Shown: in pieces, positions 58,081 through 64,000 of the stretch
Layout: every line of letters starts with the position of its first letter
Position numbering within the stretch: position 1 is the first letter of the stretch
Assembly: GCF_004193775.1 (NCBI RefSeq)
Contig: NC_041021.1
Coordinates: 36,157,718 to 36,221,717 of the forward strand
Reading direction: 5' to 3'
Source of the DNA: Glycine soja
Taxonomy: Eukaryota; Streptophyta; Magnoliopsida; Fabales; Fabaceae
Length of the DNA: 64,000 bases
Made by a program: the position numbers and the translations under genes
The notes under the pieces: model-generated
Seen by the model: only the letters and a program-made list of their open reading frames with translations
What the model was told of the DNA's origin: nothing
Database searches by the model: none

Positions 58081-58740
58081 TCAAGATACACACGGTTAAA
58101 GTCTATTGCCAAATCTTGTGCCCTCTCCTGATATATTTAGGAAGGACCACCAGTCAAAAAGATGGGCATTGGAGAAAATACATTAGGTGATTGGTCCCAA
58201 TTTGCATGGAAGGGTGGAGGGAAATAAGGAGTTACTAGGTTAGGATCATACGACGGAGGAGTGAAATTCAAGAATGGATATGTGGTGGGGGAAGGCTGCG
58301 GAACATACGATTGTGGAACATAAAATTGTTCCTCGTGACGCAAACCAGATGCATGTGCCTCTAACCTCGACAACTGATGTTGGGAGTTATACGTGAACTG
58401 AGTAAAATCACCAAAAGGTTGTGAAGGAGTCACAAAAAAGTTCCATCCATGGGTTAAGCCGGAGGCGTAGGGAACTCCCTAGTGTCGTGTTGGACAAACC
58501 TTCTTTGTCGATGAAGTCTGTGTCCTTCCCTATGACCTGCGCCAATATCGACATTATTTAGTGGCTATGGAAAATGATGGCATTGGTGGAAGGGCTTATT
58601 GTGTTGGAATGAATATGTGATCCATTTCATTAAGAGCTTGCAACACATTTGCAGCGCCACTTCTAACTTGATCAACAACATTAGGTTGCCAGTGTTGTGG
58701 AGTCATAATGTGATACATTCGCTTCGCCATACTAGCCTGC
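58081..58740 (-). pseudogene. Unassigned transposon-like coding remnant
   Basis: The minus strand has an exon-like start MAKRMYHIMTPQHWQPN after an acceptor (CTTGCAG, near 58738). Further on is a Pro/Tyr/Phe-rich segment (58433-58137; EEQFYVPQSYVPQPSPTTYP), a stop, and LAIDFNRVYLDEDD before another stop near 58070. The order resembles the C-terminal part of repeat-borne plant genes, but I cannot name the family. Confidence 0.4.
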
Positions 58741-58883
58741 AAGAAACACAAAAATGTAAACTATCAATTATAACCACAAAAATCAATTTCATAGTCAACC
58801 TCCATACCAAAAAATTATTTTTACTTACCACATAGTTGACCTTTGCTCCCTCCTAGCTAATCCACCGCTGTGTTCGATCTCAG

Positions 58884-59116
58884 TGTTGGAAGAAGAAGAA
58901 GATTTTATTTCATTTGTCACTCAAAATACAAGAGTATGATCCCCTATTTATACTATAATAGAGTGACTACTCACATAATTGCTTATTCAAGAATATTGAA
59001 TGTTCACATAATTGCTTATTCAAGACTTTTGTAACTTATAACTTTACAACTTTCATCTTCCACAATTTAAGGCTCATAAAACTTGCTATTATTATTTTTC
59101 TAATTAATATCTAACA
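58884..59116 (-). repeat. 3' LTR of the right-hand copia element (233 bp)
   Basis: Bounded by TGTTGGAAGAAG at 58884 and ATCTAACA at 59116 on the plus strand, next to a polypurine tract (complement of TCCTCCCTTAATT). No matching LTR was found beyond the element's other end, where it is fused to gypsy sequence. Confidence 0.75.
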
Positions 59117-62100
59117 TCCTCCCTTAATTGGAAAAATTCTTCTGCACACCAGTCTTGCTCGCAATCTTCGAAAATCTTCAAATTTGAGAGGCTTGGTGAA
59201 AATATCCGCAACTTGATCTTGAGTTTTCACATGAGTCAATTCTACTTCTTTCTTGGTAATGCACTCTCTAATGAAATGATACCTTGTATCTATATGCTTA
59301 CTTCGTTCATGGAACACCGGATTCTTGGCAAGCTCTTGTGCAGATCTATTATCAACATAGATCTTTGTGCTTTCCTTTTGCAACAACTAAAGTTCCTCCA
59401 ACAATCTTCTTAGCCAAATGGCATGACATGTGCAAGAAGTTGCAGCTACATACTTGACTTTACAAGTAGAAAGTGTCACAATGCCTTGCTTCTTAGAACT
59501 CCATGTAAAAACACAATCACCCATAAAAAATACAAATCCGGTAGTACTTTTTCTATCATCAACATCTTCGACAAAATCACTATCACAAAATCCCACAAGC
59601 TTATAGTTATTGGAGGGAGAATAAAACAATCCAAAATCAATTGTACCCTTCAAGTAACGAAGAATTCTTTTTGCGGCCTTTAGATGAGGAGAGGTAGGAG
59701 CCTCCGTAAAGCGACACACAACTCCCACCGCATATAGAATATCAGGCCTTGTATTGGTTAGATACCTTAAACTCCCCACAAGACTCTTGAAGACTGTGGA
59801 GTCTACCTTCTCTCCTTCATCAAACTTTGATAACTTCAAGCCACCTTCCATAGGTGTGTTCACGGGATTGCAATCAAGCATATTAAATTTCTTCAACACT
59901 TCTTTTGTGTAGCTTTCTTGTGAGACAAAGATACCATTCTCCGTTTGCTTCACTTCCATTCCCAAGTAATATGACATGAGTCCCATATCTGTCATATCAA
60001 ATTCACGAGACATGGATTCCTTGAAGTCTTCAAACAAATTTGGGTTACTGCCGGTAAAGATAAGGTCATCCACATAAAGACAAATAAATAAGACATCACC
60101 ATTATTAAAAGCTTTAACATAAAGAGCATACTCATTTTGACAACGAACAAACCCATTGTCTTGGAAGTACTTGTCAATGCGAGTATTCCATGCCCTTGGT
60201 GCTTGCTTTAGATATTCCATCACCATTATTAAATGCCTTGTTCAATTTCAAGACTTTTCCTTTTTGACCTTCGATGACAAAACCCATTGGTTGTTCAACA
60301 TAGACATCTTCTTCAAGATAGCCATTTAGAAATGCCAATTTTACATCAAGCTGAAAAATTCTCCACTTCATTTGAGCTGCCAAGGAAATAAGAAGACAAA
60401 TGGTCTCTATGCGGGCAACCAGTGCAAACACTTCATCATAATCAACTCCATATTGTTGCTTGTAGCCTTTAGCTACAAGTCTTGCTTTGTGTCTCTCAAC
60501 CTCTCCTTTTGCATTCTTCTTGATTTTGAACACCCATTTGACTCCAATTGCTTCATGACCTTTGGGAAGGCTTGATAACTCCTAAGTGTTGTTCTTCTCA
60601 ATGGCTTTGATTTCTTCTTCCATGGCTTGTCTCCACCTTTTGTCTTTCATTGCTTCATCAAAGTTTAAGGGTTCACTGTCAACAAAAAGACAAAACAAAT
60701 CATTTATAACTTCAGTTTCATCATATAATTCTTGAATATTTCTCATTCTTCTTGACCTTTCACTTGAACTCCCTTCGGAAGATGATGAGGCTTCATTGGT
60801 TGAAGGAGTTGGTGAAAGAGCTGGAGTTGAATCATTTGGAGTCAAGGCTTCTTCATCTATTTCTTCAAAGTACGGGAAAAAATCATAAGTGTCTTCTTTC
60901 TCCTCCCAATTCCATGTGCCTTCTTCATAGAACTCGACATCTCGGCTCACAATTGTCTTTCCATTGTTTGGATTGTACAATTTGTAGCCTTTTGAACTTG
61001 CATCATAGCCAATGAACACATGTTTCTCACTCTGATCATCAAGCTTGAATCTTCCTTGGTCGGGTACATGAGCATATGCAATGCTCCCAAATACTCTCAA
61101 GTGATCAACTCTTGGCTTCACTCCACTCCATGCTTCTTGTGGTGTTTGATCTTTGACATTCTTTGTTGGGGAGTGATTGGACAAATAAACGGCACATGCA
61201 ACAGCTTCGGCCCAAAATTCCTTTGACATATTTTTTGCCTTCAACATACATCTAGTCATATTAAGAATAGTTCTATTTTTTCTCTCCGCTACCCCATTTT
61301 GTTGTGGAGATCTAGGAATCGTTAGAGGGCGATGAATCCCATATTTTTCACAAAATTCATTAAATTCTTTTGATGTGAATTCGCCACCTCTATCGGATCT
61401 TAGAGCTTTGATTACATAACCACTCTCCTTTTCAACAAGAGCTTAAAAATTTTTAAAAGCTACAAATGCCTCAGATTTTTGCTTTAGAAAATAAACCCTA
61501 GTCTTTCTACTATAATCATCAATAAAAAGCAAGAAATATTTATTGTTACCACATGAAGGAGGATTGATTGGGCCACACACATCGGTGTAAACAAGTTGGA
61601 GAGGCTCCTTTGCTCTTGAATTAACTTCTTTTGGAAAACTCCTTCTTGCATGCTTTCCAAGGAGACATGCTTCACACAATTGATTAGGATGGTTGATGTG
61701 AGGCATCCCTTTCACCATCTTCTCCTCTCCTAAGGATTTTAGTGCTCCAAAATTCAAGTGCCCAAATCTCATATGCCAACACCACGATTCATCTTTTATG
61801 CTAGCCTTCAAACATTTTGCTTTATTGGTTTTAATGTTCAAAGTGAACATTCTATTTCTTGACATAAACACCTTGGCAATCAAATTAGAATTTTGATCTC
61901 GAAGCCATAAACAACAATCTTTCATATGAATTTCATACCCTTTTTCAACAAGTTGTCCCAAACTCAAAATATTGCTTTTTAGTTTAGGAACATAGTAAAC
62001 ATCCGTGATTAATTTGTGAGCACCATCTTTTAAAGAAATTAAAATGGTACCTTTTCCTTGGATTTGCACCTTGGAAGAATCCCCAAAAGAAACATTTCCT

Positions 62101-62516
62101 TTCACCTTCTCATCAAGTTCCACAAATTTCTCTTTGCATCCACACATGTGATTGCTTGCTCCATTGTCAAGATACCATAAGCATTTGTCTTCCTTCTCAC
62201 CATTATTAAGTGATAGTAGTAGTGTTGGTTCTTCAACTTCTTTATCTTCTTTATCATCAACAAGATTGACCTTCTCTTCAACATTTGTTCTACACTCCCA
62301 AGAGTAATGGCCATATTTATGACAATTAAAACATTCAACATTAGATTTATCATAACTCCTTTCATATGCTTTTTCATAATTGTTTCTACCTCTTCCTCTT
62401 CCTCTTCCATGACTTCTAGTGGATTGATGGCTCCTCCATTCATTATTGTCAAAATTATCACGACCACGTCCACGATCACGTCCTCTTCCTTGGCTGGAGC
62501 TGTCTTGCAGTAATCC
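59111..62516 (-). pseudogene. Copia pol, nearly full, with few breaks
   Basis: In minus-strand order from 62516: Arg/Gly-rich gag tail; zinc knuckle CFNCHKYGHYSWEC (about 62335-62295); protease LDNGASNHM (normally DSG; here DNG); pre-integrase HMRFGHLNFGAL; integrase with FIDDYSRKTRVYF and RSDRGGEF; RT with HKARLVAKGYKQ, KQAPRAWN and LYVDDLIFTGS; RNase H with YVDNRSAQELAKNP and KHIDTRYHFIREC. Three nonsense codons (near 61444, 60583 and 59389) and one small templated insertion near 60218-60233 break it. It lacks gag's N-terminal part and the 5' LTR. This is the best-preserved retroelement coding region of the window. Confidence 0.88.
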
Positions 62517-64000
62517 ATAATAGTTAATGGAGTTATTAGAGGTTGGTCATTGAAGAATTGTTCTGGAAAATCAGCTACATTTACTGCATTAGGTTCGCCG
62601 TGAAAAGGTTTTAGTAGAGAACAATGGAAGACTGAGTGAATGCGAGTTCCTTCTGACAATTTCAAACGATAAGCTACCGCACCCACCTTGTCAAGTATCT
62701 GGAAGGGACCATAGTATCTTTTGGCCAACTTGCCGAAAGTTGCCTGTGCCCCTCTAGCGGACCTCTGTCGGTAAGGACAGAGTTTCAGAAGGACCCAATC
62801 CTCGATTTGAAAAGAGAGCTCCCTGTGTTTGGCATCTTCATGACGTTTCATGGTCTCCTGTGCCTTTAGTAACTTCTTTCGAATACTATGAAACACTTCA
62901 TCACGGTTGGTCAACATGTCGTCCACAACAACAATGTGGGAAGATCCCGCAAGGTAGTCTGGAAAATTGAAGGGCTTTCGTCCAAATGTCACTTCATATG
63001 GGGTGGAGCCTATTCCTAAGTTCCACGAAGTATTGTGGGACCATTCCACCCACGGAAGCAATTTACCCCAAGTTCCCGGCCGGAGGTAAACAAAGGAACA
63101 CATGTACTGCTCGATAATTTGATTCATCACCCCACTTTGTCCATCACTCTGAGGGTGATACGCGGAGCTCATCCTTAGCTTCATGCCACTTAATCGAAAG
63201 AGGTTTTGCCAGAAGTGACTGATAAATAAAGGGTCTCTGTCGGAGACTAGACTCCGAGGAATGCCGTGCAACTTAACGGCGATGTCAACGAACAATGATG
63301 CCACCATATGGGTCATGTGTGCTGCAGGTAACGACCCCAAATGAATGCCTTTTGAGAACTGGTCAACCACCACAAGGATAACTGTCTTCCTCTAATACGG
63401 CGGCAATCCCGTGATGAAATCCAAAGATAGGTCCTCCCATGGCCGCGCCGGCACCAGTAACGGGCATAACAATCCTGCAGCGCGTTTGGTCTCATACTTG
63501 GTTTGCTGGCATTCAATGCAATTGGCTACAAATTCGGCAACATCTTGCCTGAGTCCCGGCCATTGGAAGCTCTCCGATATATGAGCAACGGTTTTCGCAA
63601 CTCCCATGTGCCCCCCAGTTGGTGTTGGATGATACTCCGTAAGAAGGGAGTGGATAAGTGGAAGGTCACGTGGCAACCAAATGCGACCCTTCTTCAATAA
63701 CAGGTCATTCACAATAGTGAAGTCAGGATGGGATTCAGAAGAGTGGGCAACATCTTGAAGTTGCTGAGTATATTGGGGTCTTGGCGCAATTGTCTGTGTA
63801 GTTCCTCTAGAAAGGTCAAACATGGTACTGAAAGAAGCAATGACATCGAGGCAGTGTGCTCAGTGTGCTCCGGCAAGCGGGATAAAGCATCAGCAACTTG
63901 GTTATAGGATCCAAAATGGTACTGGATTGTAAAGTTGTACCCCATCAAACGAGCCAAGTATGTGTGCTATTCTAGAGTCTGTATGACCTATGTAAGCATT
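62517..64000 (-). pseudogene. Ty3/gypsy pol, RNase H and integrase (runs off right edge)
   Basis: From the right edge on the minus strand: RNase H end (QYHFGSYNQVADALSRLP); zinc-binding HHCC of integrase (GGHMGVAKTVAHISE, CIECQQTKYE); DDE core (LSLDFITGLPPY, VVVDQFSKGIHLG, SDRDPLF, YHPQSDGQSGVMNQ); then KRYYGPFQILDKVGAVAYRL and HSVFHCSLLKPFHG. One in-frame TAG at 63392-63394 and a further stop/shift near 63824 break it. At about 62515 it is fused to copia gag sequence, so the usual pol end and 3' LTR are missing. Confidence 0.88.

Noticed and set aside
1..64000. CRISPR arrays, bacterial operons or riboswitches
   Set aside because: Introns, LTR elements and CACTA/pogo transposons show nuclear plant DNA; the repeats present are microsatellites, LTRs or subterminal arrays.

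Overview
The window is plant nuclear DNA, most likely from a legume and probably Glycine (soybean). It has AT-rich intergenic DNA, intron-containing genes with GT-AG splice sites, and an LTR full of GGTAATCGATTACC motifs of the type I associate with soybean SIRE1-like elements. Species identity is inferred and no search was run. About half of the window is transposable-element sequence in nested layers.

Layout. 1-3490: 5' part of a minus-strand Sirevirus-like Ty1/copia element (gag, start of pol, primer-binding site, complete LTR). 3630-5696: decayed plant-mobile-domain (MAIN-like) gene. 6195-6410: orphan glycosyltransferase (GT14) fragment. 7502-7563: two adjacent near-perfect palindromes. 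8969-11647: a foldback DNA element with a 9-bp target duplication that carries a 2.1-kb pogo/Lemi1-like transposon (9361-11476) with a nearly intact transposase. 11816-12685: PPR gene. 13038-13619: hAT-like non-autonomous element. 13993-19445 (minus): a ten-exon chloroplast DEAD-box helicase of the RH3 type, with a SINE-like insertion and a duplicated splice donor. 19.9-24.2 kb: copia remnant interrupted by a solo gypsy LTR, plus a large inverted repeat. 25.6-36.4 kb: Ty3/gypsy remnant split by a complete copia element (26075-32553) with two 431-bp LTRs. 37080-40185: six-exon DUF300/LAZ1/OST-alpha-type membrane protein gene. 42490-42825: small basic protein gene. 48421-54368: CACTA transposon with a 3-bp target duplication. 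It carries an R2R3-MYB first exon, a five-exon Ulp1-like protease fragment, a WAT1/EamA first exon, a tentative NRAMP-like exon and other exon-like blocks. 55.69-56.42 kb: long AT-rich foldback. 56.7-57.3 kb: LINE endonuclease fragment. 58.9-62.5 kb: copia interior with one LTR, fused at about 62515 to a second gypsy pol that runs off the right edge.

The host genes that look functional are the PPR gene, the RH3 helicase, the DUF300 gene and, less certainly, the small basic ORF. PPR and RH3 both have N-termini suited to organelle import (mitochondrion and chloroplast), but nothing suggests an operon-like relationship. The most interesting parts are the gene-capturing CACTA element and the Lemi1-like transposon nested in a foldback element, whose transposase seems to have lost a C-terminal PCNA-binding-like motif through a small frameshift.
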